From: JANWVO01 sp964458495
GTDB lineage: Bacteria > Acidobacteriota > Terriglobia > Bryobacterales > Bryobacteraceae
DNA length: 64,000 nucleotides
Assembly (NCBI GenBank): GCA_964458495.1
Contig: CAYWJB010000012.1
Span: 1 to 64,000, forward strand
Direction: 5' to 3'
The notes beneath the pieces were generated by a model that was not told where the DNA came from, made no database searches, and saw only the letters and a list, made by a program, of their open reading frames with translations. Shown here in pieces: positions 34,958 through 43,672 of this stretch (position 1 is its first letter; every line of letters begins with the position of its first letter). Both the position numbers and the translations under genes were made by a program.

Positions 34958-35659
34958 TCACGCGCCGGACTGCCCCGCCTCGGCCATGCTTCGGATAACG
35001 CCCATGACGTCGATCTCCGGCGGCTCAGGCGGGGCGAGGCGGACAACCAGGCGGCCGCCGTGTTCGCCGATCAGCGCCGGGACGACCGGCCGGCCGATGC
35101 GGCGCAGCAAGCGGTCGATTCCTGGCAGCGCGGGGCCGATCTTGCCCGCAGTTCCCGCCACGCCTTCCGGGAAAATCCCGATGGGGCACTCGAGCCCGGG
35201 CAGCTCGCGCAGCAGCAGGCGCAGCGAGCGGGCCGTGAAAGCCGGGTTCGCGCCGAAGAAGCTCACCGGGTAGGCCCACAGCGCATGCGCCACACGCGGC
35301 AGCAGGAGATCCCCCGGGGAGCGGAACGAGAACGGCCCGAACCGCCACCGCGGCCAGTTGGCCGTGACCAGCCACCGCAGGGGGGGATCCAGAGGACCGT
35401 AGCGGGCAACGACGGCCTGCGTGAGCACGCTGGCCGGGTGGAGGATCCAGAGGCCCTTGCGCTGATAATGGTTGGCCGCAAGAACAAAGCGCGGATCGTC
35501 CGGCAAATGTTCGAGTCCCTCGACCAGCGGCGGCGGCTGCATCCGTGCGACCACTTGCGCGGTGAAATCATTCAGATCCCGGCGCGTGCCGCGGCGGATG
35601 TGTCCCGTGAGTCCGAAGACCAGATCCCAGGGGACGGGATAGGAGACGCGTTCAGACAC
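34958..35659 (-). CDS. Acyltransferase-like protein closing the carotenoid operon
   Basis: The 233-residue protein resembles PlsC-type acyltransferases: FVLAANHYQRKGLW at the catalytic position near residue 60 and CPIGIFPEGVAG near 165. The usual catalytic NHX4D is NHYQRKG here, with Gly at the Asp position, so activity by the standard His/Asp mechanism is doubtful. GTG 35659 overlaps the end of the glycosyltransferase gene by eight bases. In other bacteria a glycosyltransferase and a PlsC-like acyltransferase acylate glycosyl-carotenoids; the same job is inferred here from context. Confidence 0.7.
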   Translation of the reverse strand: MSERVSYPVPWDLVFGLTGHIRRGTRRDLNDFTAQVVARMQPPPLVEGLEHLPDDPRFVLAANHYQRKGLWILHPASVLTQAVVARYGPLDPPLRWLVTANWPRWRFGPFSFRSPGDLLLPRVAHALWAYPVSFFGANPAFTARSLRLLLRELPGLECPIGIFPEGVAGTAGKIGPALPGIDRLLRRIGRPVVPALIGEHGGRLVVRLAPPEPPEIDVMGVIRSMAEAGQSGA

Positions 35660-36731
35660 GGCGTCCTTTCCAGACCGCGCCTCTGCCGGTGAGCGAGGCC
35701 AGCATGGCGGAGACGACGATGCCCTGAAAGAGATAGATGGCGAGCGGCGCCCACAAGGCGCGCCGCCATGTACCGTACCACGGGCGCCAGGCGGCGGCGG
35801 GAATGAGCGCGAACAGAGCCGCAGCGAGCCCGGAACCGGAGGCTGCGAGAAGCACGGCGGCAGGCAGCCACGAGGTCATCACGATGGTGGCCAGGACGAC
35901 CAGCAATCCGGTGCGGGGATTGTGGAACAACACCCGAAAAGAGTTCTTTTGAAAGCCGCGCCAGAGGGAACGGAACGAGTCGTACATGCGGACGGAGGCG
36001 AGCCGCTCGGCGCGGCAGACGGCGAAGGGCACGCCATGGCGTTTGAGGAGGGCGGCGAGGGCCACGTCCTCGGTGACCGAGGAAGCCACAGCCTCATGGC
36101 CGCCGATGCGGAGGTAGGCGTCGCGGCGGATCAGGATGCACTGCCCGTTGGCGAGGGCGTCGGGGGCGCGGGGATCGAGGAGGCGGGCGGCATCGACGCC
36201 CGAGAAGTAGAGGCCGAGGCCGTATTCGACCAGCGCGGATTCATACCAGCGAAGGCAGACTTGCCGGGGGAAAAGGGTGACGGCGTCGAGAGCGCGGGCG
36301 CGGGCGAAGGCGACAATCGAGGGAAGGAAGGGGGGCTCGTACCAGGTGTCGGCATCGACAAAAAGGAGCCATTCTGTTTCGGCCTGCTGCGCGCCGGTCC
36401 AGCAGGCGTGCGGCTTGCCGAGCCATCCACCGGAGAGAGGCGGGGCGGTGACCACGCGCGCGCCGGCGGCGCGGGCTTCAACGGCGGTGGCGTCGCGGGA
36501 GTGATCGTCGACAACCACCACGGGGACGAACGGAGCAAGCGAACGGACGCAGCGGGCGATATTGGCCTGCTCGTCCCGGGCAGGGATCACGGCGGTGACC
36601 AGCCGGCGGGGATCGACGGGCTCCGCGGCGGGCGCGAGTTCCGGCAGGCGCAGGTACTGCGCGCGGGAGCGGCGCGCGAACCAGACAAGCAGCGCGGCGA
36701 CCAGAGCGGCGATGGCGATGGCAGGATTCAC
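35652..36731 (-). CDS. Family 2 glycosyltransferase, CrtQ/HpnB-like
   Basis: The 359-residue membrane-bound GT2 enzyme has an N-terminal helix (NPAIAIAALVAALLVWF). The catalytic domain shows VIPARDEQANIARC, VVDDHSRD, the metal-binding LFVDADTWYEPP and VTEDVALAALLKRHG. A C-terminal hydrophobic block has several helices. WLGKPHACWTGAQQA resembles carotenoid glycosyltransferases of the CrtQ type and hopanoid-associated HpnB; the carotenoid operon favours the former. GTG 36731 overlaps the upstream molybdoenzyme stop in GTGA. The open frame reaches further upstream, but that sequence is the shadow of the neighbouring gene. Confidence 0.82.
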   Translation of the reverse strand: MNPAIAIAALVAALLVWFARRSRAQYLRLPELAPAAEPVDPRRLVTAVIPARDEQANIARCVRSLAPFVPVVVVDDHSRDATAVEARAAGARVVTAPPLSGGWLGKPHACWTGAQQAETEWLLFVDADTWYEPPFLPSIVAFARARALDAVTLFPRQVCLRWYESALVEYGLGLYFSGVDAARLLDPRAPDALANGQCILIRRDAYLRIGGHEAVASSVTEDVALAALLKRHGVPFAVCRAERLASVRMYDSFRSLWRGFQKNSFRVLFHNPRTGLLVVLATIVMTSWLPAAVLLAASGSGLAAALFALIPAAAWRPWYGTWRRALWAPLAIYLFQGIVVSAMLASLTGRGAVWKGRRV

Positions 36732-38050
36732 GACAGCCGCTTGATGGTGGGCCCGGCAACGCCGTCGGGGAAGAGCGGCTTCTCGACATCCGCCTGCCAG
36801 TTGCCGTCTCCGTCCTGGGCGCGGGACTGGACGAATTCGGCGCGGGCGACGGGCAGGACGGCTTTCCACCGCGTCCAGGTATGGCGCGACATCGGAGTTT
36901 CGAGTTGGGCATCCACCCACGGACCGGCATCGGCGCGGACCTGCACGCGGCGGATGCCTCGGAGACCCGCGAAAGCCACGCCACCGAGGCGGAGCGAGCC
37001 GTTGTCCGGGCGGACGCGGTCGATATAGCTCATGGTGTGGATCACCGGTTCCTTGGTATAGCCCATTTTCGGCCACGTGCCGTGGTAGGGGCGCGTGACG
37101 AGGCGGATCTCGCGGAGCCACTTGACGCTCTTGAAGCCGTAGTAGCGCGGGGCGACGAGGCGGAAGGGAAAGCCGTGAACGCGGTTCAGGGTGAAACCAT
37201 TCATGCCGAGGGCGAGCAGGACGTCTTCGGAGAGGGCGTGAGAGGCGGCGAGCGAGTCGTCATGGCCGTCGGCGCCGATGAAGGCGATCTCGACGACGCC
37301 GGAGGGGACGCGCGAGGGGTCGATCAGCTGCCGCAGCGAGACGCCACTCCATTCGGCGGTGCCCATGAGGTTCGACCTGAGGGTGTTGGAAACGCACCGC
37401 ATGGTGGTGATGCGCTGGAAGCGCGGCAGGGCGAGCAGTTCCTGGTAGGACAGCGAGCGCAGGGGGCGCCCGTCGAGGGTGATTTGCAGGCGCCACTGGC
37501 GGGGATCGATGGAAGGATCCACCGTATTCTTGCTCATCCCGTAAAAGGCTTCCACCGGCGTGATGAAGGGGCGTACGAGATCCTCTCCGAAAGTGTCCGG
37601 GGCGGGCTGGAAAGAGTAGAGCAGCTGCGGTTCGACGGCGCGGGCGGCGTAGGCGCGGTCACGGAGGAAGCTCTCCGTGGCGACCAGCGCGGTGCCGCCG
37701 GCCATCAGCAGCGGCGTGAAGACTTCGCGGCGCGAGAGGACGGCGGGGGCGGGCGCGGGCGCCGCTTCCCCGCCCCGCCGCGCGCGGGGGCGCAGCAGGA
37801 GGATCGGGAAAAAGAACATCCATGAGACAACGCCGATGGCGGCAAGCCCGCCCGTGGCGGCAAGCGGCTTGGCCCATTCCCCGAGGTGCGTCAGCAGGAA
37901 GACGGCGTAGTCGTTCGGAGTGCGCGCCATGATCCATTCCGCGATGCGGTCTGTGAGCAACGGCACGCCGGCGGCGAGGAACAGCAGATAGTTCAACGCG
38001 CAGACAGAGAGCGAGGCAATGCTGGAAAGGAAGAGACTGCGGCGGAGCAT
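36728..38050 (-). CDS. Membrane-anchored sulfite-oxidase-family molybdoenzyme inside the carotenoid operon
   Basis: The 440-residue protein has two or three N-terminal hydrophobic segments (about 5-30, 65-87 and a third at 110-125 after SRREVF). A molybdopterin domain of the sulfite oxidase/MsrP family follows. TTMRCVSNTLRSNLMGTAEWSGV near residue 220 supplies the Mo-ligand Cys; MNGFTLNRVHGFPFRLVAPRYYG and SVKWLREIRLV are family hallmarks. A dimerisation-type C-terminal domain follows (LGGVAFAGLRGIRRVQVRAD). The substrate is unknown. It overlaps phytoene synthase by 58 bases upstream and the glycosyltransferase by four downstream, so it is an integral member of the operon. Confidence 0.88.
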   Translation of the reverse strand: MLRRSLFLSSIASLSVCALNYLLFLAAGVPLLTDRIAEWIMARTPNDYAVFLLTHLGEWAKPLAATGGLAAIGVVSWMFFFPILLLRPRARRGGEAAPAPAPAVLSRREVFTPLLMAGGTALVATESFLRDRAYAARAVEPQLLYSFQPAPDTFGEDLVRPFITPVEAFYGMSKNTVDPSIDPRQWRLQITLDGRPLRSLSYQELLALPRFQRITTMRCVSNTLRSNLMGTAEWSGVSLRQLIDPSRVPSGVVEIAFIGADGHDDSLAASHALSEDVLLALGMNGFTLNRVHGFPFRLVAPRYYGFKSVKWLREIRLVTRPYHGTWPKMGYTKEPVIHTMSYIDRVRPDNGSLRLGGVAFAGLRGIRRVQVRADAGPWVDAQLETPMSRHTWTRWKAVLPVARAEFVQSRAQDGDGNWQADVEKPLFPDGVAGPTIKRLS

Positions 38051-38853
38051 AGCGTGTGGGCGGCGATCCAGTATTTTTCGGGCCGGCTGACGACGGCGCG
38101 GCGGGAGAAGACGTCGTAGCCGGAGGCTTCGATACGGTTGAGGATGCGGGCGTAGAGCCGCGACGCGAGATCGACGGCGAAGCGCCCGCGGGGGTGGAGG
38201 AAGGGCAGACCGGCGCGCCCCAGCGCGTAAAAGCGGCGGGCGCGGGAGACCTGGAATTGCATGAGGCTGTGAAAGGCCGGACTGCGGCGGCCGGCCTCAA
38301 GATCCGGAAGGGTGACGCCGAACGAGCCCAGCTCGTCCAGCGGGAGGTAGAGGCGGCCGCGGCGGAGATCCTCGCCGATGTCGCGGAGGATGTTGGTGAG
38401 CTGCATGGCGATGCCGAGATCGACAGCCTGCTGATGCGGCTGGCCGGAATAGCCCACGACGCGCATCATCATCAGGCCGACGGTGGAGGCGACGCGATAA
38501 CAATAAAGACGGAGCTGCTCGAAGGTCTCGTAGCGGCCGCGCAAGAGGTCCATCTCGACGCCGTCGATCAGCTCGAAGGCGTAGTGGTGAGGGATGGAGA
38601 AGCGGCGTGCAGCGGCGGCGAAGGAGTCGAGGATCTCGTCGCCGGAGCTTCCCGTCTGAAGGGCGAGCTCGAGGCGGCGGCGCCAGGCATCGAGATCGGG
38701 GGGCGCATCCGCCTCGTCGACCATGTCGTCGGTCGTGCGGCAGAACCAGTAAACGGCGTGGGCAGCCTCGGCCACCTCGCGGGGGAAGAAACGGGTGGCG
38801 AAGTAGAACGTCTTCGAGCCGCGGGCGATGGCTAGACGGGCACGTTCGCGCAT
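37993..38853 (-). CDS. crtB: Phytoene (or dehydrosqualene) synthase
   Basis: The protein of 286 residues condenses two prenyl diphosphates head to head. The first Asp-rich motif is FCRTTDDMVDEAD near residue 37 and the second is QLTNILRDIGEDLRRGRLYLP near 160; both signatures of the squalene/phytoene synthase family are intact. ATG 38853 has GGAG eight bases upstream and lies inside the end of crtI (22-base overlap). Its 3' end overlaps the molybdoenzyme gene by 58 bases. C40 is more likely than C30 because the operon contains its own short GGPP-type synthase, but this is inference. Confidence 0.93.
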   Translation of the reverse strand: MRERARLAIARGSKTFYFATRFFPREVAEAAHAVYWFCRTTDDMVDEADAPPDLDAWRRRLELALQTGSSGDEILDSFAAAARRFSIPHHYAFELIDGVEMDLLRGRYETFEQLRLYCYRVASTVGLMMMRVVGYSGQPHQQAVDLGIAMQLTNILRDIGEDLRRGRLYLPLDELGSFGVTLPDLEAGRRSPAFHSLMQFQVSRARRFYALGRAGLPFLHPRGRFAVDLASRLYARILNRIEASGYDVFSRRAVVSRPEKYWIAAHTLCSAAVSSFPALPRSLSAR

Positions 38854-40364
38854 ACGAGCTTCTCCACGATCCTGGCCGAGCTGAGCACGCCGGGCACGCC
38901 TGCGCCGGGGTGCGTTCCCGCGCCGGCGAAGTAGAGGTTCGGGATGTCCTCGCTCTGGTTGTGCGGGCGGAACCACGCCGATTGCGAGAAGACGGGCTCG
39001 AAGCTGAAGCCGGCGCCGGCGTAGGAGTTGAGCGTCGTTTCAAAGCCGAGGGGCGTGAGGGTGCGAATGGTGGCGAGGTTGTCCAGCAACCCGGGGAGGT
39101 AACGCTGGTCGAGAAACTCGAGCACGCGCCGCGTGAAGCGGGGGTCTTCCTGCCGCCAGTCGATGCCGGAGAGCTGATTGGGGACAGGAACGAGAGCGTA
39201 GAAGCAGTCGCACCCGGGGGGCGCCATGGAGGGGTCGGTGGCGGTGGGGCGGTGGAGGTAGATGGAGAACTCCTCGCTCAGGCACTTCTTGTTGAAAATG
39301 TCGTCGAGCAATTCCCGGTAGTGCGGGCTGAGGAGGATGGTGTGGTGGCGGATCTCCGGAAATTGCCGCTTCGTTCCGAAGTAGACCACCCAGAGCCCCA
39401 TCGAATAGCGCATGCGCTCGAGCTTGCGGTCCGTGTACTTGCGGCGGTGCTCCGGCGCGATGAGCTTGCGGTAGGTGTTGGCGACGTCGGCATTGGAGAC
39501 GACGGCGTCACAGGGGAATTGCCGGCCATCGGAGGTGACAACGGCGCGGGCCTCGCCGTTGCGGACTTCGATGCGCTGCGCCGGCGAAGAGAGGTGGACG
39601 CAGCCGCCGAGTTCCTGGAAGAGGCGCCCGAGGGCGGAGACCAGCGCGCCGGTGCCGCCCATGACGTAATGGACGCCCCACTGGCGCTCCAGGTAGTGGA
39701 TGAGGGCGTAGATCGATGTGGTCTGGAACGGGTTGCCGCCCACCAGCAGCGGGTGGAAGCTGAAGACGCGCCGCAGCAGCGGATCCTTCACGTATTGGGA
39801 GACGAACTGATAGACGGTCTTGTAGGACTGGAGGCGGATGAGGTCGGGCGCGATGGCGATCATGTCGCTGAAGCGCAGGAAGGGCTTGTCGGCCAGCTCG
39901 ACGAAGCCTTTCTGGAAGATCGCCTTGGCCTTGCGGAGCATCGCGCGGTAGCCTTCCAGGTCGCCGGGCGAGAAGGCTGCGACGCGACGCTCGGTTTCGG
40001 CCTCGTCGCCGTTGTACTCGAAGAACCGGCCGTCGTGGAATTCGATCCGGTAGAAGGGGTCGACGGGGACGATGCGGCAGTAGTCCCCGGTGCGGCGGCC
40101 GGCGGCGGCGAAGATCTCGTCGATGAGGAAGGGGGCCGTGATCACGGTGGGGCCGCCATCAAACGTGAAGCCGTCCTGGCGGTATACGTAGGCGCGGCCG
40201 CCGAGCTGATCACGGGCTTCGAGCAGGTCGACCTTGTAGCCGCGGGCCTGGAGCCGGATCGCAGAGGCGAGTCCGCCGAAGCCGCTGCCGATGACGACGA
40301 CGCGGCGGCGCGCGGCGGCATCGCGGGAAACCGGGACAGCGGGCGAGCTACTGGCAACGGGCAC
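38832..40364 (-). CDS. crtI: Phytoene desaturase
   Basis: The 510-residue FAD enzyme introduces conjugated double bases into phytoene. It has the N-terminal dinucleotide motif VVIGSGFGGLASAIRLQARG followed by LGGRAYVYRQDGFTFDGGPT. The C-terminal bacterial phytoene dehydrogenase signature is NLYFAGAGTHPGAGVPGVL. The length is typical of CrtI. GTG 40364 has GGAGG seven bases upstream and overlaps the end of crtE by 17 bases. Product length (neurosporene, lycopene or C30 analogue) cannot be told from sequence. No cyclase gene is present, so acyclic carotenoids are expected. Confidence 0.95.
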   Translation of the reverse strand: MPVASSSPAVPVSRDAAARRRVVVIGSGFGGLASAIRLQARGYKVDLLEARDQLGGRAYVYRQDGFTFDGGPTVITAPFLIDEIFAAAGRRTGDYCRIVPVDPFYRIEFHDGRFFEYNGDEAETERRVAAFSPGDLEGYRAMLRKAKAIFQKGFVELADKPFLRFSDMIAIAPDLIRLQSYKTVYQFVSQYVKDPLLRRVFSFHPLLVGGNPFQTTSIYALIHYLERQWGVHYVMGGTGALVSALGRLFQELGGCVHLSSPAQRIEVRNGEARAVVTSDGRQFPCDAVVSNADVANTYRKLIAPEHRRKYTDRKLERMRYSMGLWVVYFGTKRQFPEIRHHTILLSPHYRELLDDIFNKKCLSEEFSIYLHRPTATDPSMAPPGCDCFYALVPVPNQLSGIDWRQEDPRFTRRVLEFLDQRYLPGLLDNLATIRTLTPLGFETTLNSYAGAGFSFEPVFSQSAWFRPHNQSEDIPNLYFAGAGTHPGAGVPGVLSSARIVEKLVCANVPV

Positions 40365-41175
40365 GGAGCACCTCCACCATTTCGAACAGTTCCACAGGGG
40401 CGGGATCGAGCGCGGCCAGGGTTTTTTCGGCGCGGCGCAAGCTGGCCTCTACGGGGCTGCGGCTGATAACTTCCTGGTCGAGGAAATCGTCGACGAGCTG
40501 GAAAGCGCGGCCGAAGTCGCGGCTGAAGCGGATCAGTGTGCGTGCGGCCGGGGAGCGGGGATCGGCGAAGAGAAGGCCGGCGCGGGCGGCCAGTTCGAAC
40601 AGTGGCACCGTCTTCATCTCGTTCAGGCAATTGCGAAGCTGGGCACGCTCGCAGCCGGCGGCGCGCAGATCGAGATCCTGCCCCTCGCAGAGGCCGCAGA
40701 CGTCGAGCGCCCGCAACAGCCAGGACTGGAAGCGGACGAGACTGGGCAGCTGCGAGGGCAGACAGGGCTGCTCGACGACGGAACGGGCGGCGAGCGCAAC
40801 CAGGCCGAAAGCAGCCAACAGCGCCGTGGATTCGCCGAAGGCGACGTGGGTGGAAGGGCGGTTGCGGCGGATGGGAGAATTGTCCATGCAAGGCAGGTCG
40901 TCGACGATCAGCGAGGCGCAGTGAAGGATCTCAACGGCGGCGGCAGCACGCAGAGTGTGGGGGGTTTCCTGGCCGCAGAGGCGGGCGATGCGGAGAGCCA
41001 GGATGGGGCGAAAACGCTGCCCCTGGCCTAGCACCGCGTATTGCATTGCCTGGCGGAAGGGGGTGGGCTTTCCATCCGAGAGCAAGGATTCGAGGTGATT
41101 TTCCACAGCCTGGCGGTCTGCGGCGAGGCTGGAGGCGGGCGACGGCGCAGGATGAAGAACGGCAGCGGGTAACAT
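40348..41175 (-). CDS. crtE: Polyprenyl diphosphate synthase, geranylgeranyl type
   Basis: The 275-residue trans-prenyltransferase carries the first aspartate motif LIVDDLPCMDNSP (DDxxxxD) and the second QLVDDFLDQ (DDxxD), with GQGQRFRPILAL upstream. It makes the C15-C20 precursor for crtB. ATG 41175 gives the normal length; the same frame is open to 41301, but the additional residues do not look like this family. It is the first gene of the carotenoid operon. Upstream on the minus strand an AT-rich patch near 41305-41325 could hold its promoter. Confidence 0.9.
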   Translation of the reverse strand: MLPAAVLHPAPSPASSLAADRQAVENHLESLLSDGKPTPFRQAMQYAVLGQGQRFRPILALRIARLCGQETPHTLRAAAAVEILHCASLIVDDLPCMDNSPIRRNRPSTHVAFGESTALLAAFGLVALAARSVVEQPCLPSQLPSLVRFQSWLLRALDVCGLCEGQDLDLRAAGCERAQLRNCLNEMKTVPLFELAARAGLLFADPRSPAARTLIRFSRDFGRAFQLVDDFLDQEVISRSPVEASLRRAEKTLAALDPAPVELFEMVEVLRARCQ

Positions 41176-41332
41176 CGAGAGACTAGATGGGTACAGAGGG
41201 GGGGCGGGTCCAAAAAAGCGGGCGCTGTTGGGGAACTTGGCGCAGAGGTGTTGAACATCACCCACAAGGGTCTGGAATTCCAGATTTCCACAGGCTGGCA
41301 AGTCTACTTATAAGTCATTGATATAAAGACGC

Positions 41333-41361
41333 TTGACTCTGAGTGTCAGATGCGTTAGGTT
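41333..41361 (+). promoter_or_regulatory. Candidate promoter of the electron-conduit operon
   Basis: TTGACT (41333-41338) is followed after 17 bases by TAGGTT (41356-41361). The -35 box is good and the -10 box weak, so an activator may be needed. It would leave a leader of about 100 bases before the first gene. Confidence 0.35.
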
Positions 41362-41469
41362 TGGCTTGGTTCCTGCAATGGAACTCCCGAGCCGTGTATC
41401 GGCCGTGAGGATGGTTCGACCCGTGTGGAAGCATGGAATTCTGGTTCGTACTGGAAAAAGGAGTGCACT

Positions 41470-43602
41470 ATGCGTTCAGTGAGACGCTCAGGCGGATGGA
41501 TGAAATGGACGCTGGCAGTGCTGGTGTTGGTATGTTCAACAGCGCTGGTCAGCTCCACGCAATCCCCGTTCACACAGCGCGACAAGGCGTTCTACGCCGA
41601 CGAAGCGACGATCAACTTTGTTCGTCCGGGGCTTGTCTTCAAGATACTGGGTCATGAGATTGCAAGCGACGGTACGGTGAAGGTGCGGTTCCGGATCACG
41701 GACCCGCGCGGCGTGCCGCTGGAGAGAGAGGGCATCAACACGCCCGGCCCTGTGTCGACAAGCTTCATTCTGGCGGTGCTGCCCAACGACGGGGCGCACT
41801 ACCGGACCTACACGACGCGGCTGAAGACGAGCACGTATCCGCCGACGGCGGGCAAGCGGGCGCGGCAATCTTCAGCCGACAGTGGCGGATCCTACCAGAA
41901 GGTTGCCGACGGCGAGTATATCTATACTTTTGGAACGAAGCTGCCGGCCAACTATGACAAGACGGCGACGCACGCCATCTCGATGTACGGCAACCGCAAT
42001 CTGAGCGAGTTCGAGCTTGGCACGAACTACGCGACGGACAATTACTACTTTGTCCCGGACGGGTCGGCGGTGAAGAAGACGCGCCAGCTTTTCGCGACGG
42101 AATCGTGCAACAAGTGCCATGAGGATCTGTCCTTCCACGGCGGCTCGCGCCGGGGAATCGACAACTGCATCCTGTGCCACACGCCGTCGTACACGATCGC
42201 CGGGGTGACGGTGGACAACACGAACCCCGAGACGGACAACACGATCGACATGACGGTGATGACGCACAAGATCCACATGGGTGCGAACCTGCCCAGCGTG
42301 CAGGCTGGCAAGCCGTATCAGATCGTGGGCTTCGGCAACAACGTGGCGGATTATTCGAGGGTAGGGATGCCTTCCGGGGCGAACAACTGCCAGTGGTGCC
42401 ACGTGGAGAAGAACGACAAGGCGGCGCAGAAGGACGCGTGGCTGACCAACCCCACGCGGATGGCGTGCGGAAGCTGCCATGACAACGTGAACTTCGCCAC
42501 CGGCGAGGGGCACCTCGGGATCATCCAGATCTCGGACAACCAGTGCAAGAACTGCCACATTCCGCAGGGCGAACTGGACTTTGATGCTTCCATTCTCGGC
42601 GCCCACATCGTGGAGCAGAACTCGTCGCTGCTGCGCGGCGCGGTGGCCAAGATCGAGAAGATCGAGAACGCCGAGCCGGGCAAGAAGCCGACGATCACGT
42701 TCTCGTTGAAGGACAGGGCGGGCGACGCGATGGCGATCGGCGACCTGATCCCCGGCGCGGGCCGCGGCCGGCTGGCGTTCACTCTGGCGCCGCTGGACAC
42801 CGACTATGGCCTAAACTTCGGCACGGCGACGACCAAGGGCTACGTGAACGAGACCGTCACAGTAGCCGGCGTGAGTGGCAGCCCGGGGTTGTACACCTAC
42901 ACGATGACCAACGCAATCCCCGCGGGCGCGAAAGGCACATGGACCATCGCACTCGAAGGGCGCACGGATGAGAAGATCCTCGAGGGCACGCTAAAAGAGC
43001 GGATCATCGAGGTCAACATCCCGAACGACGTGAAGAACTTCAGCGTGGATGGCAGCCCGGTGCAGGCGCGGCGCGTGGTGACCACGACGGCCACTTGCAA
43101 TGCCTGCCACTCCAGGCTGTCCTTCCATGGCGAGAACCGCAACGAGATCGACAACTGCGTGATCTGCCACAACCCGTCGATGACGGACGCGGCACGGCGC
43201 CCGGCGGCGCAGGCGCCGTCAGAGTCGATCAACATGGTGACGATGATCCACCGGATCCATACGGGCGAGGAGCAGCCACGCGATTACACCGTCTACGGCT
43301 TCGGCAACACGCCGCACAACTATAATCATGTGCTGCTGCCGCCGCCGGCGACGGCCGCGAGCTGCAACCTTTGTCACGTGAACAACAGCCAGCAGGCGCC
43401 TTCCAAGGGCGTGCTGAGCACGGTGGACCCGCGCGGGTGGCTCGACCCGATGCCGCCGACCTCGGCCGCTTGCCTGAGCTGCCACGCAAGCAAGGAGGCT
43501 GCGTCGCACGCGCTGGCGCACACGACCACGCTCGGCGAGAGCTGCTCGGTGTGCCACGGGCCGAACGCGACCTATAGCGTGAACAAGTCCCACGCCCGCT
43601 GA
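41470..43602 (+). CDS. OmcA/MtrC-family decaheme c-type cytochrome
   Basis: The 710-residue exported cytochrome has ten CXXCH sites in two groups of five. The first group is at residues about 213, 233, 307, 333 and 359; the second at 543, 563, 632, 668 and 692. These are separated by a beta-type domain and preceded by another. This is the domain plan of the outer-membrane cytochromes MtrC and OmcA, which pass electrons to extracellular acceptors. ATG 41470 follows AAGGAG and a hydrophobic signal (WTLAVLVLVCSTALVSS). The Cys in the signal lacks a proper lipobox (Val at -1), so surface anchoring may be by the MtrB barrel alone. It is the first gene of the conduit, in the order known from Shewanella mtrCAB. 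Confidence 0.95.
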   Translation: MRSVRRSGGWMKWTLAVLVLVCSTALVSSTQSPFTQRDKAFYADEATINFVRPGLVFKILGHEIASDGTVKVRFRITDPRGVPLEREGINTPGPVSTSFILAVLPNDGAHYRTYTTRLKTSTYPPTAGKRARQSSADSGGSYQKVADGEYIYTFGTKLPANYDKTATHAISMYGNRNLSEFELGTNYATDNYYFVPDGSAVKKTRQLFATESCNKCHEDLSFHGGSRRGIDNCILCHTPSYTIAGVTVDNTNPETDNTIDMTVMTHKIHMGANLPSVQAGKPYQIVGFGNNVADYSRVGMPSGANNCQWCHVEKNDKAAQKDAWLTNPTRMACGSCHDNVNFATGEGHLGIIQISDNQCKNCHIPQGELDFDASILGAHIVEQNSSLLRGAVAKIEKIENAEPGKKPTITFSLKDRAGDAMAIGDLIPGAGRGRLAFTLAPLDTDYGLNFGTATTKGYVNETVTVAGVSGSPGLYTYTMTNAIPAGAKGTWTIALEGRTDEKILEGTLKERIIEVNIPNDVKNFSVDGSPVQARRVVTTTATCNACHSRLSFHGENRNEIDNCVICHNPSMTDAARRPAAQAPSESINMVTMIHRIHTGEEQPRDYTVYGFGNTPHNYNHVLLPPPATAASCNLCHVNNSQQAPSKGVLSTVDPRGWLDPMPPTSAACLSCHASKEAASHALAHTTTLGESCSVCHGPNATYSVNKSHAR

Positions 43603-43623
43603 CCGGGCGGTGACCGGCGAAAC

Positions 43624-43650
43624 GGGGCAGGCGCCTGAAACGCCTGCCCC
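43624..43650 (+). other. Intercistronic hairpin between the two decaheme genes
   Basis: GGGGCAGGCG and CGCCTGCCCC form a perfect 10-bp stem with a 7-base loop. No T-run follows, so it more likely tunes mRNA stability or partial read-through than ends transcription. Confidence 0.6.
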
Positions 43651-43672
43651 GAATTCATCCAAGGGAGATCCC

